Positions 7,061-14,362 of a stretch of DNA of 21,687 nucleotides are shown one piece after another (position 1 is the stretch's first letter; each line of letters begins with the position of its first letter). The DNA comes from JAPEKQ01 sp964487295. GTDB lineage: Bacteria > Joyebacterota > Joyebacteria > Joyebacterales > Joyebacteraceae. The position numbers were made by a program, and so were the translations under genes. The notes beneath the pieces were generated by a model, which saw only the letters and a program-made list of their open reading frames with translations, was not told where the DNA came from and did not search any database. The stretch spans positions 1 through 21,687 of the forward strand of contig CAZAQL010000041.1 in the NCBI GenBank assembly GCA_964487295.1, in the 5' to 3' direction.

Positions 7061-8296
7061 ATGCTACGGTCATCTCTCATGGAGCCTGTCCGATACATGG
7101 AGCTTCGCGGGGCCCCTCGTGCGATGGGTGAGGCCCACGGTGAAGCGTGGCGCGAGGAGATCCACGACTTCGTCGCGCGCCGTCTCGACCACGCGCTCGA
7201 CTTCGTAGCCCGCCACGCACCCACACGGTCCCTGACGAGGGTGGAAGTCATTCGGGCGGGGCGGGCGGCGCTCGAGGTGCACCGCGACTACGACAGCGTG
7301 GTCTGGTCGGAGTTCGAGGGCATCGCGCGAGGAGCCGACGTCGATCCTGCTGAGCTTCTGGTCTGCAACGGACTGACGGACATCCGAGATGGGCTCCTTC
7401 TGGGGAGTTTCCCCGCCCCTCCTGGAGCCGCTCCCGGTCCAGGGAGCGCCGGTATGGTATCCCCGGGCGGCACCGAGAGCCGGGGCACGAAGGGTCGGGG
7501 GACGGCCGGATGCCGTGCGGCCGAGGACACGGATGGCTGCACGGCATTCGTGGCGGCGGCCGGGGCCACCGGGAACGGGCCGATCCTCGGACAGACGTGG
7601 GACATGCACCCGGATGCGCGGGACTTCCTGCTCGTCGAACGGCGCCTCCCGGAGCGGGGACCGGCCGGACTGACCCTGACCACGGTCGGATGCCTGCCGC
7701 TCATCGGGCTCAACGAGCACGGTGTCTCCATCGGTACGAGCAATCTCATGTCGAACGACGCGCGCGTGGGCGTGAGCTACCTCTTCACGATCACCCGGGC
7801 ACTCAGGGAGCGCACGGCGGCCGACGCGGCGTCGGTCGTCGAGTCGACGGCGCGCATGTCTGGTCACAACTTCCTGATCGTCGATCATGAGCGGGCGTTA
7901 TCGGTGGAGACCACCGCCCGGAGGTCCATCACGACGATGGTCACGGAGGAGCGTGACGGCCTCGATGTGCTCGTTCGCGCCAATCACTACGTCTCCGGAG
8001 CGCTCGTGCCGCTGGGCAGCTCCGCAGTCGATCCCGCGGGCTCCATCTGGCGGCTGCATCGTCTCTCGGCCCGCCTCGGCGCGGCGGCGCGCCCCCTGAC
8101 GGCGGACGCATGCTGGCGGCTTCTCGGTGACGCCACCCGGGGGGACGGCGCCGTCTGCAACGAGGACTACGAGTGTGTCCATGGGTTTGCTGCCACCGCG
8201 GCGACCGCGCTCCTGATTCCCGCCGAGGCAGCGATGCTCGCCTGCGCCGGTGGCTCCCGGCTCGGTCAGCGCCGCCGCTATGCCCTGTGCGACTGA
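7061..8296 (+). CDS. C45-family acyl-CoA:isopenicillin N acyltransferase-like hydrolase
   Basis: Ntn-hydrolase family related to penicillin acyltransferase and choloylglycine-type enzymes; they make or break N-acyl bonds after self-cleavage that frees an N-terminal Cys. Seen: family opening MELRGAPRAMGEAHGEAW, an alpha-helical pro-segment, then the maturation site DG-Cys160 (numbered from 7061) in TDGCTAF. Beyond it come GQTWDMH, the LIGLNEHGVSIGTSNL core and a RANHYVSGAL motif. Between residues about 117 and 157 a Pro/Gly-rich insertion lies directly before the nucleophile. The start is unsure: ATG 7061 or ATG 7079, neither with a good ribosome site; a weak promoter (TTGTGC, 17 bases, TACGGT at 7065-7070) would give an almost leaderless message from 7079. 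No signal peptide, so probably cytosolic. Substrate unknown; the downstream amino-acid operon suggests an N-acyl amino acid or peptide. Confidence 0.85.
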   Translation: MLRSSLMEPVRYMELRGAPRAMGEAHGEAWREEIHDFVARRLDHALDFVARHAPTRSLTRVEVIRAGRAALEVHRDYDSVVWSEFEGIARGADVDPAELLVCNGLTDIRDGLLLGSFPAPPGAAPGPGSAGMVSPGGTESRGTKGRGTAGCRAAEDTDGCTAFVAAAGATGNGPILGQTWDMHPDARDFLLVERRLPERGPAGLTLTTVGCLPLIGLNEHGVSIGTSNLMSNDARVGVSYLFTITRALRERTAADAASVVESTARMSGHNFLIVDHERALSVETTARRSITTMVTEERDGLDVLVRANHYVSGALVPLGSSAVDPAGSIWRLHRLSARLGAAARPLTADACWRLLGDATRGDGAVCNEDYECVHGFAATAATALLIPAEAAMLACAGGSRLGQRRRYALCD

Positions 8297-8315
8297 TCTC
8301 CTCTCTGGCCCTGCC

Positions 8316-8390
8316 GTAAGAACTTATCTGGTAAGAACTTGACAATGACGCGCTCTCAGGGTAGGGTGGGAGTATCCCTGGTGAGAACTG
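8316..8390 (+). repeat. Three copies of a 10-base direct repeat around the permease promoter
   Basis: GTAAGAACTT occurs at 8316-8325 and 8331-8340 (15 bases apart), and the variant GTGAGAACTG at 8381-8390. The last two are both preceded by CTG. The second copy overlaps the -35 box, and the third lies just after the predicted transcription start. The layout fits binding sites for a regulator of the operon; the binding protein is not identifiable here. Confidence 0.6.
8339..8367 (+). promoter_or_regulatory. Promoter of the amino-acid permease operon
   Basis: A perfect TTGACA (8339-8344) is followed after 17 bases by TAGGGT (8362-8367). Transcription would start near 8375. The leader of about 90 bases contains CGACGG (8411-8416) and CCGTCG (8434-8439) arms around the palindrome CCCGCGGG (8419-8426), which could fold shortly before the ribosome site. 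Confidence 0.65.
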
Positions 8391-8463
8391 AATCAACGTT
8401 CACCGCGGCCCGACGGTTCCCGCGGGAGTCAAGCCGTCGCGTCGCGCCCGCGGAGGGGGAGGA

Positions 8464-10044
8464 ATGTCGGATGAACAGGGTGTAATCTTTACAAGACGTG
8501 CCTCGGGGCTTGTTCGTGAGCTTTCCTGGTTTGACGTCTTCATCTTCGTCGTCGCCGGTCCGGCGGCATCCGGAGTGATGTTCTATTCCGTCTCCACGGC
8601 GGCCGACTTCCCGGGAGCCAGTCTTCCGCTGGCGTTCCTCATCGGCCTTATCATCTTTCTCCCCATCACGCTCCTCGTGGCCATCTCCTCGGCGACGATG
8701 CCCCGGTCCGGTGGCCTCTACATCGCCGTGAGCCGTGTGCTCGGTCCCACGCTGGGCTACCTGAGCTCGTGGCTCCTCTTCGTCGGCTATGGGATCTCGA
8801 GCGGCGTTCTGAGCTATCTCCTCGTCGGGCTCGTCGGCTCCGCGTTCTCGACGGCCGGTCTCGGGAGCGGCATCGGCTGGCTGGCGACGGCCGGCGGAGC
8901 GATGCAGACGCCGCTCTGGCAGACCATCGGAGGTGTGCTCTGCGTCGGGCTCTTCTGGGTCGTGGCCTACAAGGGCATCCGGAAGATGAAGGCGATGATG
9001 CGGGCGATCTTCTTCATCCCGCTCGTGGGCACCGTCATCGCCGTCATCTGGTTCTTCGTCTCAGGGAGCGACGTGGCCTCCTCGTTCGATCTGGCGTGGG
9101 GAGAGGGTGCGTTCGAGGCGATCAGGGCGGGCGCACGCGCGAGCGACTGGCAGGAGCCGGGGCTCTCGCTTCTGAGCACGTTCAAGGCGCTGCTTGTCGT
9201 CATCTGGGCATATCAGAGCATCACGATCATCAACTACGCGGGCGGCGAGATCAAGACACCCAAGACCAGCATGCTCCGCGGGTTCATGATCGGCACGGTC
9301 TTCGTCGGTCTCTTCTACGTCGTCATCGTGCTCTCCGTCTATCGAGCCTTCGGAGGGTTCATCGGGAGCTACGACCACCTCTTCGACACCAACCCGGAGC
9401 TCCTGCGCGAGATCATGGGAGGCCTGGTGCAGCCTTCGGTCCCGTTCTACTTCATGTCCCTGGCCGGGAACGTCTGGTTCGGGCTCGTGGTCGCCGTGGC
9501 GATCGCACTCTGGTTCGCCAACTCCATCCTGCCGGGCTTCCTCGCCAACTCGCGGCTCGCCTTCGCGCTGTCGATGGACAAGTCGTTCCCGCAGGCGCTC
9601 TCTGCGGTCAACCGCAGGACGGGCTCCCCGACGAACGCGGTCCATCTGAATGCGGCATTCTGCCTTCTCGGCGTTCTCCTGATGCGTCTCGAGGTCGACG
9701 TGATCCTCTCGATCCTCGGGCTCACGTCCTTCTTCATCTTCTGGCCGTTCGGCCTTGCGGCGATGCTCCTGCCGTACCACAAACCGGAGATCTACGAGCG
9801 GTCGCCCGTGAAGCTCGAGCTGTTCGGCGTTCCGGTCATGACGATCCTCGGCGCGTTCACGTTCGGCGTGGGGTGGTTCTTCATCTACGTGTGCCTGACC
9901 GTGGAGAACTTCTCGCCGACGGTCATGCTGAGCCTGATCGCGTTCATGATCGCGGGACTCATCGTCTATCTCTACCAGCAGAACAGGAACCGCCGCGAGG
10001 GGATCGACGTCAGCCAGATCTACTCTCAGGTACCGCCTGAGTAG
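8464..10044 (+). CDS. APC-family amino-acid permease
   Basis: Inner-membrane secondary transporter of the amino acid-polyamine-organocation superfamily. The 526-residue protein shows about 12-14 hydrophobic segments. The helix 1 unwinding region is VVAGPAASGVMFYS (about 30-43), and the family signature MPRSGGLYIAVSR lies at about 79-91. A helix-6 region (VVIWAYQSITIINYAGGEIKTPKTSM) matches the conserved APC segment around the substrate site. The helix 8-10 region includes FANSRLAFALSMDKSFP. Length is typical of the prokaryotic APC type. The ATG has GGAGG seven bases upstream. It has its own promoter and repeat-flanked control region and heads an operon of amino-acid racemases and an amidohydrolase, so the substrate is probably an amino acid; which one cannot be read from the sequence. 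Confidence 0.93.
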   Translation: MSDEQGVIFTRRASGLVRELSWFDVFIFVVAGPAASGVMFYSVSTAADFPGASLPLAFLIGLIIFLPITLLVAISSATMPRSGGLYIAVSRVLGPTLGYLSSWLLFVGYGISSGVLSYLLVGLVGSAFSTAGLGSGIGWLATAGGAMQTPLWQTIGGVLCVGLFWVVAYKGIRKMKAMMRAIFFIPLVGTVIAVIWFFVSGSDVASSFDLAWGEGAFEAIRAGARASDWQEPGLSLLSTFKALLVVIWAYQSITIINYAGGEIKTPKTSMLRGFMIGTVFVGLFYVVIVLSVYRAFGGFIGSYDHLFDTNPELLREIMGGLVQPSVPFYFMSLAGNVWFGLVVAVAIALWFANSILPGFLANSRLAFALSMDKSFPQALSAVNRRTGSPTNAVHLNAAFCLLGVLLMRLEVDVILSILGLTSFFIFWPFGLAAMLLPYHKPEIYERSPVKLELFGVPVMTILGAFTFGVGWFFIYVCLTVENFSPTVMLSLIAFMIAGLIVYLYQQNRNRREGIDVSQIYSQVPPE

Positions 10045-10073
10045 CGGCCGGGATCCACATCGTTTGTTGAGGC

Positions 10074-10106
10074 GGACGCGGCGGGCGGCCACCGCTTCGC
10101 GCGTCC
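10074..10106 (+). terminator. Possible attenuating hairpin between permease and phosphoesterase genes
   Basis: GGACGCG (10074-10080) pairs with CGCGTCC (10100-10106) around a 19-base GC-rich loop. No T run follows. It may partly terminate or stabilise the permease message; it occupies most of the 96-base gap between the two genes. Confidence 0.3.
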
Positions 10107-10140
10107 GGAAGCAGGTACCGAGCATCAACGAAGGGACATC

Positions 10141-11091
10141 ATGGCCAAGCTCTTCTTCTCCGTGGATGTTCACGGAGCCGACAGCGTCTGGAGGAAGTGG
10201 CTCAAGATCCCGGAGCTCTATGGGGCCGACGCCCTGCTGCTCTGCGGCGATCTGACCGGGAAGTCGCTCGTGCCGCTCATCGAGCAGTCGGACGGAAGCT
10301 TCAACGCGTTCTACTTCGGGAAGAACTGGAACCTCGAGCCGGGCAGCGCGCTCGACGAGATGGAGCAGCGCATTCAGGACGCGGGCGCCTACACGCTGCG
10401 CTGCGACAAGGACCGCGTCGCCGAGCTTCAGAATGACCCGGCGGGGGTCGAATCGCTCATGATGGGCATGATCAAGGACCGCATCGCCCGCTGGATGGAG
10501 ATGCTCATCGAGCGCGTCGATCTCTCCTCGGTGGACGTCATCGTCATGCCGGGCAACGACGACGACTTCGAGATCGACGAGGTGATCAGGTCGTTCGAGG
10601 ACCGCGGAGTCCGCTGGTGCCTCGACGGTCCGGTCAACGTTCTCGGAATCCCGATGATCAGTCTCGACTACGTCAACCCGACGCCGTGGGACACCCCGCG
10701 CGAGGACTCCGAGAAGGGGCTGGCGAAGCGCATCAGGGGGCTCGTCAAGCAACTCGAGGATCCGGGGAAGTCGATCTTCAATCTGCATTCGCCGCCTCAC
10801 GGGACGATGCTCGACCTCGCGCCGGAGCTTGACGCCAGCAAGAAGCCGGTCACGATCGCGGGGCAGGTGAACTTCGTGCATGTCGGGAGCACGGCCGTGA
10901 GGGACGCCATCGCGAAGTACCAGCCGATGCTCGGGCTGCACGGCCACATCCACGAGTCCTACGGGCACGACAAGGTCGGGGAGACTCCGGTCGTGAACCC
11001 CGGTTCGGAGTACGGCGAGGGGATCCTCCGAGGCTACATCGTCGAGATCAACGAAGGACGGGTCGAGAACCACTGGAAGGTCGAAGCATGA
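10141..11091 (+). CDS. Cytoplasmic calcineurin-like metallophosphoesterase
   Basis: Two-metal phosphoesterase fold. Motifs in order: Asp9-x-His11 in FSVDVHG, Gly36-Asp37 in LLCGDLTGK, Gly-Asn139-Asp140 in MPGNDDD (where the family usually has GNH), His216 in FNLHSPPH and GH269-x-H271 in LHGHIHES. The GND variant occurs in several YfcE/archaeal-type members and may shift substrate choice. The 316-residue protein has no signal peptide. Its start follows a GAAGGG ribosome site. Its stop codon overlaps the start of the nucleotidyltransferase-like gene in an ATGA junction (11088-11091), implying translational coupling. Possible substrates are a nucleotidyl or phosphoryl group on a protein, a cyclic nucleotide or a small phosphoester; the sequence does not decide. 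It is paired with a transferase of opposite potential activity. Confidence 0.9.
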   Translation: MAKLFFSVDVHGADSVWRKWLKIPELYGADALLLCGDLTGKSLVPLIEQSDGSFNAFYFGKNWNLEPGSALDEMEQRIQDAGAYTLRCDKDRVAELQNDPAGVESLMMGMIKDRIARWMEMLIERVDLSSVDVIVMPGNDDDFEIDEVIRSFEDRGVRWCLDGPVNVLGIPMISLDYVNPTPWDTPREDSEKGLAKRIRGLVKQLEDPGKSIFNLHSPPHGTMLDLAPELDASKKPVTIAGQVNFVHVGSTAVRDAIAKYQPMLGLHGHIHESYGHDKVGETPVVNPGSEYGEGILRGYIVEINEGRVENHWKVEA

Positions 11092-11951
11092 CGAACGGAG
11101 CGAAGGCGGCAGAGAGACAGACGAACGAGACGCCGGGTGCTCACCGGCCGTTCATCGAGGACGGCGCGGACCTCACGCACGACGTCCTGGTCGAGCAGGA
11201 GGAGCGGTTCGTCGCGCTCCTTCATCAGATCCTCGACGAGGCGAGGAAGCAAGGAGCGACCATCCGGGTCATCGGTTCGCTCGCGTTCCGGCTGGCGTGT
11301 CCGGACTTCAAGCACGTCGAGTATGAGAACAGGCGCTACCTCACCGATGTGGACTTCATCGCGTACTCCCGGGAGATCGACAAGGTGCAGGATGCGTTCT
11401 TCGCGCTCGGATGGGAGGAGAACCAGAACGTCCTCAGGCTCTTCGGTGACAAGAGGCGCATCTTCTATCACCCGACCGAGCCGGTGCACTCGGACGTCTT
11501 CATCGACAAGCTCCGATTCTGCCACGAGATCGACTTCCGCGGGCGGCTCGAGATCGAGGACATCACGATCAGCCTCGTCGACCTGCTCCTTGAGAAGCTC
11601 CAGATCGTCGAGATCAACCGCAAGGACCTCGTGGACGTCATGGTGCTCCTCCGTCAGCACGGGATTTCCGAGGACGGGGCGGATCCGCATCGGATCGACG
11701 GCGCGTACCTCGCCCGGCTGTGCTCCCGGGACTGGGGGCTCTGGCGGACCGCGACCATGAACCTCCGTAACGCGCGCGGTCGGGCGAACGAGTATCTCGG
11801 GCCCGAAGACGCGCACGAGGTGCTGCGCAGGATCCGCGTTCTCGAGCGCCTGATCGACGATGCTCCGAAGAGCGTCGCGTGGAAGGCGCGTGCGCTCGTC
11901 GGGGAGAGAATGAGGTGGTACCGGGAGGTGGAGGAGGTGCAGCGTGATTGA
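11088..11951 (+). CDS. Nucleotidyltransferase-fold protein of unknown substrate
   Basis: A 287-residue protein with the signature of the minimal nucleotidyltransferase fold: Gly63-Ser64 in RVIGSLAFRL, the Asp87-x-Asp89 metal pair in LTDVDF, and a third acidic residue, Asp136, in VHSDVF. The arrangement resembles AbiEii/DUF1814-like and related standalone transferases. A helical C-terminal half follows (DLLLEKLQIVEINRKDLVDVMVLL). The first 30 residues are hydrophilic. It overlaps the preceding phosphoesterase by 4 bases and the following amidohydrolase by 8, so all three are probably made together. No antitoxin partner of the AbiEi type is adjacent, which argues against a plain toxin-antitoxin pair. 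Function could be NMP transfer to a protein, RNA or small molecule; not resolved. Confidence 0.7.
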   Translation: MTNGAKAAERQTNETPGAHRPFIEDGADLTHDVLVEQEERFVALLHQILDEARKQGATIRVIGSLAFRLACPDFKHVEYENRRYLTDVDFIAYSREIDKVQDAFFALGWEENQNVLRLFGDKRRIFYHPTEPVHSDVFIDKLRFCHEIDFRGRLEIEDITISLVDLLLEKLQIVEINRKDLVDVMVLLRQHGISEDGADPHRIDGAYLARLCSRDWGLWRTATMNLRNARGRANEYLGPEDAHEVLRRIRVLERLIDDAPKSVAWKARALVGERMRWYREVEEVQRD

Positions 11952-13077
11952 GGACATGGTCGCCCTCAGGAGGCGGCTTCACCGTCTGGCCGAGCTCTCG
12001 GGGCAGGAGGAGCGCACGGCGGCCGTGATCCACGAGACGCTCGAGCGGTATGCTCCCGACCGGCTCGTCACCGGGCTCGGGGGGCACGGCGTCCTGGCCC
12101 TCTTCGAGAGCGGCACTCCCGGGCCGCGCGTGCTGCTCCGTTGCGACCTGGACGCCCTGCCCATCGCCGAGACGGGGGATGACGACGACGGCTCCGAGAC
12201 GCCGGGCGTCTCGCACGCGTGTGGTCACGACGGCCACATGGCCATCGTGACCGCCGTCGCGGAGTCGCTGTCCCGCCGCCGGCCGGCCCGGGGCTCAGTA
12301 GCGCTGCTCTACCAGCCGGCCGAAGAGACCGGCTTCGGGGCTCGGAGCGTGCTCGGCGACCCGAGCTACGCCGAGTTCGCGCCGGACGTGGCCTTCGCGC
12401 TCCACAACGTTCCGGGGTTCGAACTCGGGGAGGTCGTCACGCGCGAGGGAACGTTCGCGTCGACGGCTCGGAGTCTCCGGGTGGAGCTCGTCGGGAAGAC
12501 CTCTCACGCGGCGGAGCCGCATCGCGGTCTGAGTCCGGCGCAGGCGCTCGCCGAGATCCTGTGCGCCTGGCCAGGCGTACCACAGGTCGCGAGCTCGCTC
12601 GACGAGCCTGCACTCGTCACGGTCGTGCACGCTCGTCTCGGAGAGGCCGCCCTCGGAACGACGCCCGGCGAGGCGGTCGCGATCGCAACGCTCAGGGCGA
12701 GGAGTTTCGACGTCATGCAGAGACTCTCCGAGCGCTGTCTCAAGCTCGCGGTCGGGATCGCGGAGGCGCACGGCCTCGGCGCGCGAGGGGAGTGGACGGA
12801 TGAGTTCCCGTGCACGGAGAACGATCCCTCGGCGGTCCGGATCGTGGAGAGGGCGGCGGCCGCCGCCCGCACGGGCTTCCGGCTCCTGGACACGCCATTC
12901 AACTGGACCGAGGACTTCGGGCACTTCACGCACGCGTACCCCTCGGCGATGTTCGGCCTCGGCGCGGGCATCGACACGGCGCCCCTTCATCATCCGGACT
13001 ACCGTTTTCCCGACGAGCTCATCGACATCGGGGCGAGGGTCTTCCTCGAGATCATCGATCAGGCCGTCGGCGAGTAG
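11944..13077 (+). CDS. M20-family amidohydrolase (N-acyl amino acid / hippurate hydrolase type)
   Basis: Zinc-dependent amidase that would release an amino acid from an N-acyl conjugate. Metal and catalytic motifs of the M20D group are present: Asp68 in LRCDLDALPI, Cys93 and His95 in HACGHDGHM, the Glu127-Glu128 pair in PAEETG, His154 in ALHNVPG, and the closing His in PLHHPDY. A dimerisation lid lies at about residues 170-285, beginning ELVGKTSHAAEPH. The 377-residue length is usual. The start is GTG at 11944, overlapping the upstream gene by 8 bases, with a GGAGGAGG ribosome site before it. No signal peptide, so it acts inside the cell. Neighbours (permease, two racemases, acetyltransferase) suggest an N-acyl amino acid, possibly a D-isomer, as substrate; exact acyl group unknown. 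Confidence 0.93.
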   Translation: MIEDMVALRRRLHRLAELSGQEERTAAVIHETLERYAPDRLVTGLGGHGVLALFESGTPGPRVLLRCDLDALPIAETGDDDDGSETPGVSHACGHDGHMAIVTAVAESLSRRRPARGSVALLYQPAEETGFGARSVLGDPSYAEFAPDVAFALHNVPGFELGEVVTREGTFASTARSLRVELVGKTSHAAEPHRGLSPAQALAEILCAWPGVPQVASSLDEPALVTVVHARLGEAALGTTPGEAVAIATLRARSFDVMQRLSERCLKLAVGIAEAHGLGARGEWTDEFPCTENDPSAVRIVERAAAAARTGFRLLDTPFNWTEDFGHFTHAYPSAMFGLGAGIDTAPLHHPDYRFPDELIDIGARVFLEIIDQAVGE

Positions 13078-13135
13078 GACGCTGCGGCCGGTGGTCCTAA
13101 CGAGCGCGCGAGGCGCTGAACCGTCGGGAGAGGAC

Positions 13136-14362
13136 ATGGAGCAGGCCATACGGTCGGGTTCGCGGATCATCCTGGATGAGTCGTCTCTGGCGAAGAACAT
13201 CCGCTTCCTGAAGAAGGTGTGCGGGAGCGCGGAGCTGTCGTCGGTCGTGAAGGGGAACGCATACGGCCACGGTATCGAGACGTTCGTGCCGCTCGCGGAG
13301 CGGTGCGGGGTTCGTCACTTCTCCGTCTTCTCGGCGCGAGAGGCAGCCCGAGTTTGGCGAAGCAGGACGGCCGACAGCGACGTCATGATCATGGGGTTCA
13401 TCGACGACGCCGACGTCGAGTGGGCCGTCGGCGAGGGCATCTCGTTCTACGTGTTCGACCTGTCCCGCCTGCACGCCGCGCTTGGGGCCGCGAGGAGGAT
13501 CGGCCGGCCGGCGCGCGTTCACCTGCAGCTCGAGACCGGCATGCACAGGCTCGGTCTGGAGATGCAGGAGCTCGACGCCGCCGTCAGTCTCGTCCTCTCG
13601 AACCGAGACGCGCTCGTCGTCGACGGCGTCTGCACGCACCTGGCCGGCGCGGAGAGTGTTGCCAACTTCGTGCGGATCAGAAGCCAGCTCGACTATTTCG
13701 GCATGCTCTGCGACCAGCTTCGAAGCGCGGGCGTGGAGTTCGGTCGACGCCACGCCGCGAGCTCGGCGGGGCTCTTCATGTATCCGGAGGCACGACTCGA
13801 CATGGTGCGGGTCGGGATCGCGCAGTACGGCTTCTGGCCCAGCACGGAGGTCCGGATGCACTACCTTCTGAGACGGCAGGAGGCCAACGGCAGGACGGCG
13901 CGCGATCCGCTGAGGCGGGTGCTCGCCTGGACGAGCTGCGTCATGAGCATCAAGGATGTTCCGGCTGGCGAGTTCGTGGGGTACGGGACGACCTATCAGA
14001 CGACCAGGAGAGAGCGGATCGCGAGCGTTCCGACCGGGTACTTCAGCGGCTTCCCGCGTCTGCTCAGCAACCGCGGACACGTCCTGCTTCGCGGGCGGCG
14101 CGCCCCCGTCGTCGGGACCGTGAACATGAGCATGATGCTCATCGACGTCACGCACGTCCCGACCGTGGAGAGGGGTGACGAGGTGACGATCATCGGCCAC
14201 CAGGGCCGTCGCACGGTCAGTGTCGCATCGTTCAGCGACCTCTCCGATGTCATGAACTACGAGGCGCTCGTGCGCCTGCCGGAGCAGATACCTCGCGTCG
14301 TCACAAGGCGGCGACCCGGCGGCGACGCGGAGCCCACAACCGAAGAACAGGAGGCGACATGA
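13136..14362 (+). CDS. alr: Alanine racemase family PLP enzyme
   Basis: Fold-type III racemase interconverting L- and D-alanine or a related amino acid. The PLP lysine is Lys39 in SVVKGNAYGHG, and the opposite catalytic base is Tyr283 in VGYGTTY. Other family marks are LETGMHRLGL, the HLAGAE segment, DMVRVGIAQYG (carrying the Arg that contacts the pyridine nitrogen), PTGYFSGFPR and VGTVNMSMMLIDV. The last normally reads (S/C)MDQ/M: the conserved Asp is Ser here. The 408-residue length is slightly long because of an insertion around residues 240-258 (HYLLRRQEANGRTARD) and a hydrophilic tail. The frame is open upstream from 12800, but ATG 13136, with GGGAG nearby, begins the conserved domain. 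Its stop overlaps the next start in an ATGA junction. It may serve catabolism rather than peptidoglycan, given the operon; a second alr elsewhere would support that. Confidence 0.9.
   Translation: MEQAIRSGSRIILDESSLAKNIRFLKKVCGSAELSSVVKGNAYGHGIETFVPLAERCGVRHFSVFSAREAARVWRSRTADSDVMIMGFIDDADVEWAVGEGISFYVFDLSRLHAALGAARRIGRPARVHLQLETGMHRLGLEMQELDAAVSLVLSNRDALVVDGVCTHLAGAESVANFVRIRSQLDYFGMLCDQLRSAGVEFGRRHAASSAGLFMYPEARLDMVRVGIAQYGFWPSTEVRMHYLLRRQEANGRTARDPLRRVLAWTSCVMSIKDVPAGEFVGYGTTYQTTRRERIASVPTGYFSGFPRLLSNRGHVLLRGRRAPVVGTVNMSMMLIDVTHVPTVERGDEVTIIGHQGRRTVSVASFSDLSDVMNYEALVRLPEQIPRVVTRRRPGGDAEPTTEEQEAT

Larger units (their letters stand above)
8297..8463. other. Intergenic control region of the permease operon
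   Basis: These 167 bases hold the promoter, the three GTAAGAACTT-type repeats and a leader with two nested inverted repeats. Nothing coding is seen. A usable ribosome site, GGAGG (8452-8456), precedes the permease start. Confidence 0.6.

Noticed and set aside
9061..11073. A 670-codon minus-strand open frame
   Set aside because: It lies antisense to the permease and the phosphoesterase, both of which have full family motifs; composition is that of a shadow.
11088..11951. AbiE-type toxin-antitoxin or phage defence module
   Set aside because: The nucleotidyltransferase fold fits loosely, but no AbiEi-like antitoxin is adjacent and the gene is locked within a metabolic operon.
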